A DNA stretch of 7,303 nucleotides from Bacillota bacterium (GCA_023391425.1 JAEWAX010000155.1:1-7303); one strand, 5' to 3'; shown: positions 1 to 6,308, counted from the first letter of the stretch. The notes: generated by a model from the sequence alone, not told the origin. Numbers and translations are program-made.

Positions 1-426
1 ATCTCAGCGAGATAATTGGTGGGCTTGTAATCGAAATTATCAACAAATGGTTTTACTAGGGTGCTGTAGTTTTTGCATATTTACTGACCATTGCATGAGA
101 AATTTAACTTGGTGAACCTCCTATAAAGCCCTAGCAATGGCTCTGGTGGACAGACCAAGATTGACGTGATGGGTAAAGCAAAGCCCGAGAACCCGAGAAT
201 ATGTGGAGAGAAGTTTCTGAAATTATAATTAACTGAGCCTTTAGGTATAAATCTGTTTTAAAAAAGTCAACAGTAAACTCACGGTAGTAATACCGAAGAT
301 TAAAACCATCCAGATGAAGCTTGTATTCTTCAATATCTTTATCAGAAAGAGAATGGAGGGAATTTTTGTAGACTCAACAATTATCGTTTGGGTAAAATGG
401 ACATTAAACTGTTATAATTGAGTTCA
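1..426. other. Gene-free region, probably decayed sequence
   Basis: I see no reading frame here with a start, a ribosome binding site and useful length; stops are frequent on both strands. Small structures are visible: a perfect tandem pair of the 8-mer CCCGAGAA at 184-199, a short hairpin CGGTA/TACCG at 282-295, and a rough inverted repeat (ACTCAA...TTAT at about 372-384 against 415-425). A TATAAT at 413-418 has a weak TTGGGT 19 bases upstream, so a promoter is possible but poorly supported. Position 90-240 looks less AT-rich than its surroundings. Given the transposase-like remnant downstream, eroded mobile-element DNA is the simplest reading, but nothing in this stretch proves it. Confidence 0.5.
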
Positions 427-505
427 CAATGACACTTTCCTTCCTGATTTTTGGTGTGAGAATTTCAATTATACAGGAAAAGAGGGGGTCATTGTTTTTT
501 ATTTA
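427..505 (+). terminator. Terminator-like hairpin with T-run
   Basis: The left arm 427-446 (CAATGAC...TTCCTG) pairs imperfectly with the right arm 474-494 (CAGGAA...GTCATTG). Two solid blocks of 7 and 6 bp flank a poorly paired middle. The right arm runs straight into TTTTTTATTT. The loop of about 27 bases is long for an intrinsic terminator. It could also be the remains of an inverted repeat from an insertion element. Confidence 0.4.
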
Positions 506-573
506 AAAACTTTGAAAACCTTGCATATTCAAAATATAACAATTGTTACTTAGTGTACTCTAACTTATCTACA

Positions 574-825
574 ACGAGAAGAATTTTATCTTTTGAACAC
601 TGCTGTGATAAGTGCTCTCAAAAGATATTCATGCAAACTGTGTCGGCTACGGTAACACTAGAGAAAATAGTTCTCCAATACAACATGTTAAAGAAAAATG
701 AACCGTACAATGCTAAACTTTAAATAACCTATGACGTTATTCCTGTCAACAATGAAATTGCTGTGGAACAGACTCTACAATTAGCGAAGTTACATGGCTA
801 TAGCATTAAGTCAGCTACTGAATAA
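574..825 (+). pseudogene. Decayed transposase C-terminus, possibly IS110 family
   Basis: One frame can be read from about 475 to the TAA at 823-825 with a single internal stop (TAA at 721-723). It has no start codon with a ribosome binding site. The stretch around 655-720 reads LEKIVLQYNMLKKNEPYN and the tail reads VEQTLQLAKLHGYSIKSATE. From memory of the family, IS110-type transposases end with a similar hydrophobic helix, a 'ML..(N)EPY(N)' motif, then 'V.REI..EQA...A...GY'. On that reading the internal stop falls where a tyrosine codon might have been. The catalytic N-terminal part is absent from the window. This is recognition by eye, not an alignment, and another transposase family is possible. 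Confidence 0.33.
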
Positions 826-866
826 CCTTAATTTTGTCTACATAAAATCCATATTATTCAACCGTG

Positions 867-895
867 TTGAAGTTATCCAATTTAACTGATATAAT
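867..895 (+). promoter_or_regulatory. Sigma-A promoter of the wzz-like gene
   Basis: TTGAAG at 867-872 and TATAAT at 890-895 are separated by 17 bases, and the -10 is extended (TGATATAAT, TG at 887-888). Transcription would start near 902, giving a leader of about 45 bases. The sequence round the -10 (ACTGnTATAATAT) is shared with the promoter of the next gene. Confidence 0.75.
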
Positions 896-902
896 ATGAA
901 GT

Positions 903-919
903 ACTTATAAGTTTAAACT
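903..919. promoter_or_regulatory. Two overlapping palindromes at the transcription start
   Basis: ACTTATAAGT (903-912) and AGTTTAAACT (910-919) are both perfect 10-bp palindromes sharing three bases. They sit just downstream of the -10 box, where a repressor would block initiation. AT-rich palindromes also arise by chance, so an operator role is inference from position only. Confidence 0.3.
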
Positions 920-945
920 AGATTAAAAATCAAGGAGTTAAAACG

Positions 946-1956
946 ATGAATGATAATCGACGTAATGTAAAATATAATGAAGATGGAATTGACTTAAGAG
1001 AGCTTTTTACGGTTTTGTGGAAACGAAAGATTATGCTAATAAGCATTGCTCTTATAGGTGCTGTTTTAGCGGGTATGTTTAGTATGTTTATATTATCTCC
1101 TGTATATGATACAGATTTGAAGATAGATCTGAATATACCACAAACGTACATTACAAAGTATGGTGAGTATAAATTACCTATTTCAACTAATGTACAATAC
1201 ATAGATTTAATTACAAGTAATGATGTTATTGCTAATACTATAAAGGATATGGGATATAGCGCTAAAGGAGTAAAATTAGAAAGTTTGAAAAAAAGAATAT
1301 CGCTCAGTAAAGTTTCAGATACTACACAAAACATATTTGATATAACAGTATCAGCAGACAATCCTAAAGAATCTCTAAAGCTTGCTCAAAACTTGTATGA
1401 TAATTATATCGAGTATGTTGATAATATGACTAAAGGAAGAGCTTTAAGTTATTATTATGATACATTTAGTGCTGGCTTAGAATCACAGGAGCTGTTATTA
1501 AAGAGTACTAAAGAAATTTTAAACAAAAATGAAAAAGTGTTATCTAAAACACCTCAGACAATTAATCAAGGTGAGTTAGCCAAAATTGGTGGTAATGTAG
1601 TAATTGAAAATATAATTGATCCTGCCTATAAAAAGCTAAAAGAGAGCATAGCAGAGAATAAATTATTGATAAATATTACAGAAGATAATATAAGAGCATA
1701 TAAAGGATATTTGGAAGAGCTTGATTCACAAAAGAAAGCAATGGCAACATACAACGAAATAGGAGAAACTAGTAATAACGGATCTGGTTTGGTGAATATC
1801 GCCAAAACGAATATTTCCTTATTGTCAATTCCAGTAGCACCGATTCAAAAAACAAGTCCAAGCAATTCACGCAATGCTGCTATTGGGCTAATTCTAGGTG
1901 GTATGCTTGGATGTGGAATAGCCCTGATTAAGGAATATTGGTTTAAAAAAGTATAG
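946..1956 (+). CDS. Wzz-type polysaccharide chain-length regulator
   Basis: This 336-residue protein is a polysaccharide co-polymerase: an inner-membrane protein that sets the length of a surface polysaccharide, normally with a Wzy polymerase. A short cytoplasmic N-terminus with the family signature (IDLRELFTVLWKRK, about 15-28) leads into membrane segment 1 (about 29-50). A large extracytoplasmic region follows, with long helices around 180-265. The proline-rich stretch (P296, P299, P305) before membrane segment 2 (about 311-328, containing GLILGG) is the classic end of the family. It ends with a short basic tail and has no fused tyrosine kinase, so any BY-kinase partner must be encoded elsewhere. 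At 336 residues it is near classical Wzz length and longer than YveK/CapA-type proteins. The start is well placed: AAGGAG at 932-937, 8 bases before ATG. It has its own promoter and terminator and so is probably monocistronic. The exact polymer is unknown. Confidence 0.88.
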   Translation: MNDNRRNVKYNEDGIDLRELFTVLWKRKIMLISIALIGAVLAGMFSMFILSPVYDTDLKIDLNIPQTYITKYGEYKLPISTNVQYIDLITSNDVIANTIKDMGYSAKGVKLESLKKRISLSKVSDTTQNIFDITVSADNPKESLKLAQNLYDNYIEYVDNMTKGRALSYYYDTFSAGLESQELLLKSTKEILNKNEKVLSKTPQTINQGELAKIGGNVVIENIIDPAYKKLKESIAENKLLINITEDNIRAYKGYLEELDSQKKAMATYNEIGETSNNGSGLVNIAKTNISLLSIPVAPIQKTSPSNSRNAAIGLILGGMLGCGIALIKEYWFKKV

Positions 1957-1986
1957 CTTTTATTCTATAAAAAAAGTATATAACAG

Positions 1987-2040
1987 AAAAGGTTTGGATT
2001 AGTATAACAATTTTTTTAGTTGATCCAAACCTTTTGCTTT
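1987..2040 (+). terminator. Strong intrinsic terminator after the wzz-like gene
   Basis: A perfect 13-bp stem, AAAAGGTTTGGAT (1987-1999) with ATCCAAACCTTTT (2023-2035), is followed by GCTTTT. A few wobble pairs extend the stem into the loop. The A/T ends of the stem could let it work in both directions. It separates the wzz-like transcript from the next gene. Confidence 0.85.
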
Positions 2041-2046
2041 TACTAC

Positions 2047-2075
2047 TTCACGCAAAGCTCATTTACTGCTATAAT
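2047..2075 (+). promoter_or_regulatory. Promoter of the CapD-like gene
   Basis: TTCACG (2047-2052) lies 17 bases before TATAAT (2070-2075), which carries the TG extension (TGCTATAAT). The -35 is weak (4 of 6), so the extended -10 probably carries it. It lies directly behind the upstream terminator, confirming an independent transcript. Confidence 0.65.
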
Positions 2076-2121
2076 ATAATAAGCTGGTTAAAAGTATTGA
2101 ATAAATGGAGATGTTTTACAT

Positions 2122-3960
2122 ATGAAATACAAAATAAGAGCACTATTTTTAGTGATATTAGATTTAATTCTTATAAATGTATCACTTATATTAGCTTATT
2201 TATTAAGGCTTGATGATATTTTTACTAATCCAGAATATACTCGTTTTGTAAATGAAATTCCAAAACTGATGATAATAGCCTCTGTAGTTAAACTTATTAC
2301 ATATATGTCCTTCAAATTATACAGTAGCCTGTGGAAGTATGCAGGGGCATACGAATTATCAAAGATTATACTTGCATCACTTGTCAGTAATACATTCATG
2401 ATGGGTTACATGTTTCTATCAGTAACTCCAATACCTAGAAGTATATTTATAATTACCTTTTTTATAGATAGTTTTTCCATAGGTGCTATTAGATTTGGCT
2501 ATCGTATATTTAGGCGAATTGTAAGAGGCGATATTCTTCTTATTAAGAGTTCAAGAAAGGTTATGCTCATTGGTGCAGGAGATGCAGGTGCAGCACTAAT
2601 AAATGAATATCACATGCATCCAGAATTAAAGTGTACACCTATTGCCATAATTGATGACAACCGTGGAAAACAGAACAAAAAGCTTAGTGGTGTTCCTGTT
2701 TTGGGTGCTAGAGAAGACATTGTTAAAGTTGCAGAAGAAAAACAGATAGATGAAATCGTTATTACAATTCCATCAGCATCACCAAAGACAATTAATGAAC
2801 TTTATACCATTTGCTCAAATACCAAATGCAAGGTAAAGATATTGCCTTCACTTTCTCAGCTTATAGATGAAACTGTTTCAGTACAAAAGATTCGTGATGT
2901 CAAAATTGAAGATTTGCTTGGAAGAGATACCATCAAGCTTGATAATAATGAGATTGGTGGTCTTATTAAGGAACATGTTGTAATGGTCACAGGTGGTGGT
3001 GGCTCCATTGGTTCTGAGTTATGTCGACAAATAGCCTCTTTTTCACCAATGCGTTTGATTATTTTGGACAATTACGAAAATAACGCATATGAAATCCAAA
3101 ATGAACTTTTAGCCAAGTACCCAGACTTAAAGCTAAATACAGTAATTGCTAATGTTAGAGAAAAGGCTAGGCTCGACAATATATTTAGGACCTACAGGCC
3201 TGATATAGTATTTCACGCAGCAGCCCACAAGCATGTTCCACTTATGGAGGCCAATCCTACAGAAGCTATAAAAAATAATGTTTTTGGTACGTTAAATGTT
3301 GCAGAATGCGCTGATAAATACGGTGCAAAGCGCTTTGTTATGATATCTACTGACAAGGCAGTAAACCCAACCAACATCATGGGAGCAACTAAGAGAGTTG
3401 CTGAGATGATTATTCAGGCTTTTGCAAAGCAGAGCAAGACTGAGTTTGTAGCAGTAAGGTTTGGAAATGTGCTTGGTAGTAATGGTAGTGTTATTCCACT
3501 GTTCAAGAAGCAAATTGAACAGGGTGGACCTGTCACAGTAACTGACCCTGAGATTATCAGATATTTTATGACAATACCTGAGGCTGTTCAGCTGGTGCTT
3601 CAAGCTGGCGCGATGGCAGAGGGCGGAGAGATTTTTGTGCTGGATATGGGCGAGCCTGTAAAAATATATGACTTAGCTAAAAACTTGATTAAACTTTCTG
3701 GTTTTGAGCCAGATGTGGATATAAAGATAGAGTTTACAGGATTGAGGCCTGGAGAAAAGTTGTATGAAGAGCTGCTGCTTGCAGAGGAGGGTATACAAGC
3801 TACCAAAAACAACAAGATTTTTGTGGCGCAGCCTTTACATAGTGACATGGCAATTCTCAGACGAGAGATTGACTGTTTAAAGGATATTATCTCAAGAAAT
3901 GCAGATGAAGCACGTGAATATATGAAAGTCATAGTCCCTAACTACAAGCAGAGTTCTTAG
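2122..3960 (+). CDS. CapD/EpsC-family UDP-sugar 4,6-dehydratase, membrane-anchored
   Basis: This 612-residue protein has the full architecture of the CapD/EpsC/PglF/WbpM family. These enzymes convert UDP-N-acetylglucosamine to a UDP-4-keto-6-deoxy sugar, the first step toward sugars such as QuiNAc, FucNAc or bacillosamine in capsules, exopolysaccharides and glycans. There are four membrane helices (about 7-28, 48-68, 79-101, 107-128), a first Rossmann domain (GAGDAG at 151-156), then the catalytic NAD(P)-binding SDR domain (TGGGGSIG at 290-297). The active-site region contains STDKA (S409, D411, K412) and NIMGATKR, with Met420 where classical SDR enzymes have Tyr and Lys424 four residues on. 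This Ser-Met-Lys arrangement is known from WbpM-type enzymes, so it is not a defect. The C-terminal GLRPGEKLYEELL signature is present. Length matches intact family members. GGAG at 2107-2110 is 11 bases from ATG, slightly far. Which isomer it forms, and hence the final sugar, cannot be read from sequence. Confidence 0.93.
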   Translation: MKYKIRALFLVILDLILINVSLILAYLLRLDDIFTNPEYTRFVNEIPKLMIIASVVKLITYMSFKLYSSLWKYAGAYELSKIILASLVSNTFMMGYMFLSVTPIPRSIFIITFFIDSFSIGAIRFGYRIFRRIVRGDILLIKSSRKVMLIGAGDAGAALINEYHMHPELKCTPIAIIDDNRGKQNKKLSGVPVLGAREDIVKVAEEKQIDEIVITIPSASPKTINELYTICSNTKCKVKILPSLSQLIDETVSVQKIRDVKIEDLLGRDTIKLDNNEIGGLIKEHVVMVTGGGGSIGSELCRQIASFSPMRLIILDNYENNAYEIQNELLAKYPDLKLNTVIANVREKARLDNIFRTYRPDIVFHAAAHKHVPLMEANPTEAIKNNVFGTLNVAECADKYGAKRFVMISTDKAVNPTNIMGATKRVAEMIIQAFAKQSKTEFVAVRFGNVLGSNGSVIPLFKKQIEQGGPVTVTDPEIIRYFMTIPEAVQLVLQAGAMAEGGEIFVLDMGEPVKIYDLAKNLIKLSGFEPDVDIKIEFTGLRPGEKLYEELLLAEEGIQATKNNKIFVAQPLHSDMAILRREIDCLKDIISRNADEAREYMKVIVPNYKQSS

Positions 3961-3966
3961 TTTAAA

Positions 3967-3985
3967 GGGAGCTGATTTTGCTCCC
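3967..3985 (+). terminator. Stem-loop just after the CapD-like gene
   Basis: GGGAGC (3967-3972) pairs with GCTCCC (3980-3985) around a 7-base loop, six bases after the stop codon. There is no T-run behind it (GCATAATC follows), so termination would be weak; it may instead protect the mRNA end. Confidence 0.4.
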
Positions 3986-4023
3986 GCATAATCTTAGAAA
4001 TCGCAGTCTAGGCGTGCCACCTA

Positions 4024-4039
4024 CAGAACATTTGTTCTG
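4024..4039. promoter_or_regulatory. LexA/DinR-like SOS box
   Basis: CAGAAC-ATTT-GTTCTG is a perfect 6+6 palindrome containing the GAAC-N4-GTTC core (4026-4037) of the Gram-positive LexA box (B. subtilis consensus CGAACRNRYGTTYC). The outer bases and one spacer base differ from that consensus. It lies about 70 bases before the coiled-coil gene and just upstream of its likely -35. It could alternatively fold as a small hairpin, but no T-run follows. Confidence 0.5.
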
Positions 4040-4045
4040 CATGTG

Positions 4046-4074
4046 TTTACAACTCAATTATTCTATGATAAACT
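4046..4074 (+). promoter_or_regulatory. Probable promoter of the coiled-coil gene
   Basis: TTTACA (4046-4051) is followed after 17 bases by TAAACT (4069-4074). Each matches the consensus only in part (5 of 6 and 4 of 6). A TATGAT at 4064-4069 is better as a -10 but has no -35 at proper spacing. Confidence 0.4.
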
Positions 4075-4107
4075 GAAGTTACATATTTTGTAAGGAAGGA
4101 CACTTAT

Positions 4108-4407
4108 ATGGATGAAACAATTAATAAAGTATATGACTTGCTAGAATTAGTCTATGTGGAACTGCAAAAAACGAAAGCTGAGCTTCAGGCCGGTTTTGAT
4201 AAGAGTTTACATTCCCTGTGTTATGAACTTAAGACAGACATGACAGACTTAAGAACTGAACTTAAGGCAGATATGGCAGACCTACGAACTGAGTTAAAAA
4301 CAGATATGACAGAATTCAGACAGGAAGTAAACACCAGATTTGATAAGCTTGAAGATTTGGTGGATAAACATGATGTAGAAATCAGAGTTATCAAATCGGC
4401 GAAATAA
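4108..4407 (+). CDS. Small coiled-coil protein with 11-residue repeats
   Basis: I do not recognise a function for this 99-residue protein. It is highly charged and almost certainly helical, with no signal peptide, membrane segment or enzyme motif, so it is probably a cytoplasmic oligomer. Residues 40-83 are four 11-residue units: ELKTDMTDLRT, ELKADMADLRT, ELKTDMTEFRQ and the diverged EVNTRFDKLED. An 11-residue period is that of a hendecad coiled coil rather than the usual heptad. It ends DKHDVEIRVIKSAK. It resembles short coiled-coil proteins common in Firmicutes, often of phage or plasmid flavour and without assigned role. The start is well supported: AAGGAAGG at 4092-4099 lies 8 bases before ATG. 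The LexA-like palindrome upstream suggests, but does not show, DNA-damage induction. Decayed sequence of the same type follows at once. Confidence 0.75.
   Translation: MDETINKVYDLLELVYVELQKTKAELQAGFDKSLHSLCYELKTDMTDLRTELKADMADLRTELKTDMTEFRQEVNTRFDKLEDLVDKHDVEIRVIKSAK
4225..4356 (+). repeat. Four in-frame 33-bp repeats in the coiled-coil gene
   Basis: Units at 4225-4257, 4258-4290, 4291-4323 and 4324-4356 each encode 11 residues. The first three share most of their bases; the fourth is recognisable mainly in the protein. Such arrays can gain or lose units by slippage without breaking the frame. Confidence 0.8.
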
Positions 4408-4408
4408 C

Positions 4409-4673
4409 CTGGAGGATATCAAGGAAGAACTGTTAGTGGAAGTGCTATAACAGATACAAGTCTTGTCAAACAAAATTGAAATAAGATTTTGCGAATTACA
4501 AAAGAAACAAGATGAAGCGAATAATAGAATTACAAAGTTGGAAACAATATTGAGAATACAACAAATGTAAAAATTAAGCTTTGTTTGAAGATAGAGAAAT
4601 AGTACATAACAAGCTTGATAATATCACTAATGAGGTAGCAGCTATAAAAGAACAAATTGCAGATTATGATTAA
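4409..4673 (+). pseudogene. Decayed coiled-coil gene related to the upstream one
   Basis: Coding traces for a second charged, helical protein run across three frames. Frame one from 4409 gives LEDIKEELLVEVL, a TAA at 4448-4450, then NKIEIRFCELQKKQDEANNR and ITKLET. The sense continues in another frame at 4549-4578 (IENTTNVKIK) and in a third from 4578 (ALFEDREIVHNKLD ... IKEQIADYD) to TAA at 4671-4673. Joining these needs at least two frameshifts and one nonsense change, and there is no credible start codon. The order 'LE..IEN....IKALF..RE..N.KLD' looks like the C-terminal half of a common small Firmicute coiled-coil family. The intact neighbour lacks this tail, so this looks like a separate paralogue, not simply its broken-off end. 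Confidence 0.6.
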
Positions 4674-4927
4674 AGTTATAAGTAATAAGACAAAAGTTAC
4701 CTGAAATATCCTTCACAAATATAGTCATAAAGATTGACAATGTCTATATAATAGAAAATCATATCAGTAAAAATCATATTGGCTTAAAAAGCATATCGAT
4801 AAAAAATCATACAAATTTAAAAATATAAAGTATAATATTGGTATGGAATATTTTCCAATGTGTCTATCCATGTCTTGGTTACTAATACATTAATTAAAAT
4901 ATTTCAACTACCATAGAGGGAGGTAAG
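4674..4927. other. AT-rich regulatory spacer before the TolC-like genes
   Basis: There is no gene here. The spacer contains a consensus TTGACA at 4734-4739, with AATCAT (4 of 6) 17 bases on at 4757-4762, and a perfect TATAAT at 4831-4836 without a good -35. A repeat array lies between these two. A strong Shine-Dalgarno-like AGGGAGGT sits at 4917-4924. Transcription of the TolC-like genes most likely begins in this stretch, leaving a leader of 85 to 160 bases depending on the promoter used. Confidence 0.45.
4755..4816. repeat. Array of four imperfect ~16-bp AT-rich repeats
   Basis: The pattern A4-6 TCATA recurs with its C at positions 4760, 4775, 4792 and 4808, a spacing of 15, 17 and 16 bases. 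The third copy has G for the first T, and the fourth ends TCATAC. The copies overlap and follow the possible TTGACA promoter, so they could be a row of sites for one regulator. The low complexity of the DNA makes chance a real alternative. Confidence 0.45.
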
Positions 4928-4990
4928 TTGCGCTTTACTTCTTTGTATTTTAAGCGTAACATAATAAAAAATTGCAACATTATAAGATAA
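4928..4990 (+). other. RBS-led short frame overlapping the TolC-like start
   Basis: The only strong Shine-Dalgarno sequence in front of the first TolC-like gene (GGGAGG, 4918-4923) points to TTG at 4928, in a different frame. Its spacing of four bases is short. That frame encodes 20 residues (LRFTSLYFKRNIIKNCNIIR) and stops at 4988-4990, past the TTG at 4972. It passes through an A6 run at 4966-4971. One extra A there would join it to the TolC-like frame and give a basic N-terminus for the signal peptide. It could be a coupled leader peptide, the true 5' end disrupted by a frameshift or sequence error, or a slippage site. Confidence 0.3.
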
Positions 4991-6294
4991 GATTAATTAC
5001 AGCTATTATGATAATAGCTTTACTGCCACTCCAGATATCTGGGGTATCTGTTGCTGCTGTAGAAGGTACTGCTAACCAAGCAGCTAATGAGAAAAGCATA
5101 TCACAGCCAATAACTCTATCATTGGAGGACGCATTTGAGAAAGCAATAAAAAATGACACTGAGATAAAGAGTTCGGATGTATCTCTCAAGAAATTATGGA
5201 GAGTAAAAGATCAAGATGCTACGTTTACAGTAATGGATGCATCTGTTCAGAAGATGTTGGACAAATTGGACAACTATATAGAATTATTCGACAGAGATAG
5301 GAGACATTCCATAGGTGAAAATGTTCAAGCGCTTAACACAGATGAACAGGATGAGTTACTTGACTGCAAGAGAGTGTTTGGGGATATACCTTGGCCATAT
5401 TCCAAAGAAATAATGTTTGATTTCTACACACAGAGCAGTGCATTTCCTCAATATTCAAGCTGGTTACAAGCTCGGAAAATTAAGAACTCACGAGATGTTA
5501 TGGAATCACAGCTAAAGAACACCGTACGGATGACATATGATACTATTCTTTACTTACAAGAAATGAATAATTTAAGGAAGCAGTCGCTGGAAACAGAGGA
5601 AAAACAGTATACGCTTCTTCAGCTACAGTATCAAAAGGGTTTGGTAACAGAACTGGATACATATCAATGTCAGGTAAGTCTTAATAAGACAAAGCGAGAA
5701 TTAAAGAAGGCTCAAAGAAGTATAGAGAATATGGAAATGCAGCTTAAGAGTTTATGCGGAATACCATTTTCTCAGGAAATAGAATTATCATCAACCGAGA
5801 CGCCAGCCGCTACTAAGCTGCAATCGTATAATACTTATTACCAAAAGGCCCTCGAGAATAGAAATGAGATTGCAAATCCAAAACTAGAGTTGGAGGTATT
5901 AACCAGAGAACTTGATATACTTAATGGATATAAAAAGAACCCATATTCTTTTGACAAAGTGGAGCTTAATGAGAAAATAGAGGATGCCAAAGCATCAGTC
6001 ACCGATGGTTTAGAAACTGTAACAAGTGATATACAGTGGGCTTATGCTGATGTTATAGCTATTAAGCTCAATATGGATATTTCAAAGAAAAATTCTGACA
6101 ATGCTAAAGCAAAGCTCTCTATTATGGAGACTAAGTATAAACAGGGACTGGTAAATCTTATAGAGCTTTGGGATGCTAAATATTCTGCAAGCACAGCCGA
6201 AGTAGATTACAGGAAAGCTCAGCGCGACTTTGCTCGTGCTAGTAATAATTTGGATCTAGCAAGTGGGCTTGGTCCAAAGTATAAACAAGACTAG
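4972..6294 (+). CDS. TolC-like outer-membrane-efflux-family protein (first copy)
   Basis: From TTG at 4972 the protein has 440 residues. A signal peptide is clear: basic QHYKIR, a hydrophobic core (about 8-24) and SVAA (26-29) for cleavage. TLSLEDAFEKAIKNDTEI (48-65) is the standard first motif of TolC/OEP proteins. Two repeats of the long helical hairpin follow, seen in YQKGLVTELDTYQ (from 220) and YKQGLVNLIELWD (from 389), each with the GLV turn and a trailing K/A-rich helix ending near KAQ. Length and the two-repeat layout match the family. In diderm bacteria such proteins are trimeric exit ducts for type I and tripartite pumps; no pump or adaptor gene is visible here. The start is uncertain: TTG 4972 has no ribosome binding site, ATG 5008 would remove the basic part of the signal peptide, and a strong RBS lies in another frame at 4918. 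No terminator separates it from the next gene, so the two are probably cotranscribed. Confidence 0.8.
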   Translation: MQHYKIRLITAIMIIALLPLQISGVSVAAVEGTANQAANEKSISQPITLSLEDAFEKAIKNDTEIKSSDVSLKKLWRVKDQDATFTVMDASVQKMLDKLDNYIELFDRDRRHSIGENVQALNTDEQDELLDCKRVFGDIPWPYSKEIMFDFYTQSSAFPQYSSWLQARKIKNSRDVMESQLKNTVRMTYDTILYLQEMNNLRKQSLETEEKQYTLLQLQYQKGLVTELDTYQCQVSLNKTKRELKKAQRSIENMEMQLKSLCGIPFSQEIELSSTETPAATKLQSYNTYYQKALENRNEIANPKLELEVLTRELDILNGYKKNPYSFDKVELNEKIEDAKASVTDGLETVTSDIQWAYADVIAIKLNMDISKKNSDNAKAKLSIMETKYKQGLVNLIELWDAKYSASTAEVDYRKAQRDFARASNNLDLASGLGPKYKQD

Positions 6295-6308
6295 AAAGCA
6301 TGAAAATA

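Noticed and set aside
1..83. Short minus-strand frame (about 26 codons) reading into the left edge
   Set aside because: The translation (ending DNFDYKPTNYLAE) looks protein-like, but it starts after a stop (minus strand, 81-83), has no start signal and is too short to call.
100..240. Possible group II intron or other structured RNA
   Set aside because: The stretch is purine-rich and less AT-rich, but I see no GTGYG boundary, domain V or reverse transcriptase, and only 4-bp stems.
930..1361. Open frame on the minus strand opposite the wzz-like gene
   Set aside because: It lies wholly inside a well-supported gene apart from its edge, has no ribosome binding site, and its product has no recognisable features. 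Similar minus-strand frames inside the CapD-like gene (2196-3932) and the first TolC-like gene (4980-5189) were rejected for the same reasons.
3379..3381. Methionine instead of tyrosine in the SDR active site as a sign of an inactive enzyme
   Set aside because: Ser-Met-Lys is known for WbpM-type large dehydratases, so Met420 is expected here.
4024..4039. CAGAAC/GTTCTG hairpin as terminator of the CapD-like gene
   Set aside because: No T-run follows and it is about 65 bases after the stop codon. The match to a LexA core is the better explanation.
4108..4673. Toxin-antitoxin pair in the coiled-coil region
   Set aside because: The second frame is broken in three places and neither product shows a known toxin or antitoxin fold; both look like plain coiled coils.
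4734..4752. TTGACA with TATAAT at 4747-4752 as one promoter
   Set aside because: The spacing is only 7 bases, far below the 16-18 required. They cannot serve the same start.
4755..4816. CRISPR array
   Set aside because: Repeats are about 16 bp, imperfect, effectively without spacers, and there are no cas genes.
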